Below, in pieces: positions 63,606-64,000 of a stretch of DNA of 64,000 bases (position 1 is its first letter; every line of letters begins with the position of its first letter). The notes below the pieces were generated by a model that saw only the letters and a list, made by a program, of their open reading frames with translations, was not told where the DNA came from and did no database searches. The position numbers and the translations under genes were made by a program. The DNA lies in contig NZ_CP042464.1 in NCBI RefSeq assembly GCF_015074785.1, positions 744,001 to 808,000 on the forward strand. Reading direction: 5' to 3'. The DNA comes from Segatella copri. Lineage in GTDB: Bacteria > Bacteroidota > Bacteroidia > Bacteroidales > Bacteroidaceae.

Positions 63606-64000
63606 AATCAAATCAATGACTTTACAGAACTTTAAGAAGGTTCGGAGTCAAGAAATTAACTTTAGCCACAATATGGTTATTAGTGGCGCAAATAAAGTAG
63701 GCAAGACAACTATCTATGATGCCTATCTTTGGGCAATCTTCGGCGTTATTAGCAAGAAGAATGCCACCGTACAACCTCTTGATATTAATAATGATGTTAT
63801 TCATCATCTTGAAACCTCGGTCACTGTAGTACTTAACTATAATGATGAGCGAGAGGTTAAGGTACAGCGTATCCTTACTGAGAATTGGGAGAATAAGGGT
63901 ACAGCAGATGAGAAGTTGCAAAGTACTACACAAGAACGACTTATTAATGATGTTCCTCTTTCACAGAAAGATTTTAATGCCAAGCTCGAAGAACTTTGTT
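63595..64000 (+). CDS. SMC/SbcC-like AAA ATPase, N-terminal part
   Basis: The first 135 residues of a gene cut by the window edge. Starts MKIEIKSMTLQNFKKVRSQE, the N-terminal beta strand and FKKV element of RecF/SbcC/SMC proteins, then Walker A GANKVGKTTIYDAYLWAIFG. The Asp-Gly-x-x-K pattern expected of large SMC hinges cannot be seen. In phages such ATPases pair with an exonuclease or recombination protein, which may follow outside the window. Confidence 0.85.
   Translation, partial: MKIEIKSMTLQNFKKVRSQEINFSHNMVISGANKVGKTTIYDAYLWAIFGVISKKNATVQPLDINNDVIHHLETSVTVVLNYNDEREVKVQRILTENWENKGTADEKLQSTTQERLINDVPLSQKDFNAKLEELC

Overview
This window looks like chromosomal DNA of a gut Bacteroidales bacterium, most likely a Prevotella/Segatella copri relative. 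The reasons are the repeated promoter form TTTG-(19-20 nt)-TAnnTTTG, the near absence of Shine-Dalgarno sites in front of host genes, AT-rich spacers between richer genes, a Nudix-derived AraR regulator inside an arabinose operon, and protein families typical of the phylum. No search was run; all names come from motif and sequence recognition.

Layout. (1) 1-6.4 kb: branched-chain amino acid operon leuA(partial)-leuC-leuD-cimA-leuB, which joins leucine synthesis to the citramalate route to isoleucine. A 21-bp tandem repeat and a dispersed palindromic repeat separate cimA from leuB. (2) 6.6-8.9 kb: a secreted TPR protein, a lipoprotein phosphoesterase and a putative outer-membrane protein. (3) 8.9-28.2 kb: an exopolysaccharide region, mostly on the minus strand. 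It holds wza, wzz, flippase, EpsG-type polymerase, WbsX, a fucosyltransferase-like protein, two GT2 enzymes, a frameshifted acyltransferase, a priming sugar transferase, a DegT aminotransferase and a plus-strand GH16 glucanase. Three accessory items interrupt it: an AAA-ATPase/PD-(D/E)XK gene flanked by a 46-bp duplication of the wza 3' end, an IS1380-type insertion sequence, and a DUF3800 gene facing a probable small RNA. A 1.2-kb gene-poor stretch (10.08-11.28 kb) is full of hairpins and tandem repeats.

(4) 28.3-36.5 kb: two tRNAs, clpC-like chaperone, gyrA, a TPR protein, then a block of 22-bp palindromic repeats and rpiB. (5) 36.6-52.5 kb: pentose and galactose use on the minus strand: tkt, GH51 arabinofuranosidase, ribulokinase, araA, araD, araR, a sodium/sugar symporter, two galM, galK and a gluP/fucP-type permease. 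Together these take arabinose from oligosaccharide to xylulose-5-P and on through the pentose phosphate pathway, with galactose entering through GalM/GalK. (6) 52.6-61.3 kb: folC, dnaJ, grpE, an ABC-F ATPase with one degenerate ATP site, an RluA pseudouridine synthase, an unlisted 49-residue membrane protein, four tRNAs (Lys, Arg, Arg, Lys) and a GHL10-type glycoside hydrolase. (7) 61.5-64 kb: the left part of a prophage: an S24-type repressor, divergent early genes, an excisionase-like protein, a replication-type protein and the start of an SMC/SbcC-like ATPase.

The most unusual items are the duplication-flanked ATPase gene in the polysaccharide operon, the small RNA beside DUF3800, the several 21-22-bp tandem arrays, and nested hairpins guarding the transposase start codon.
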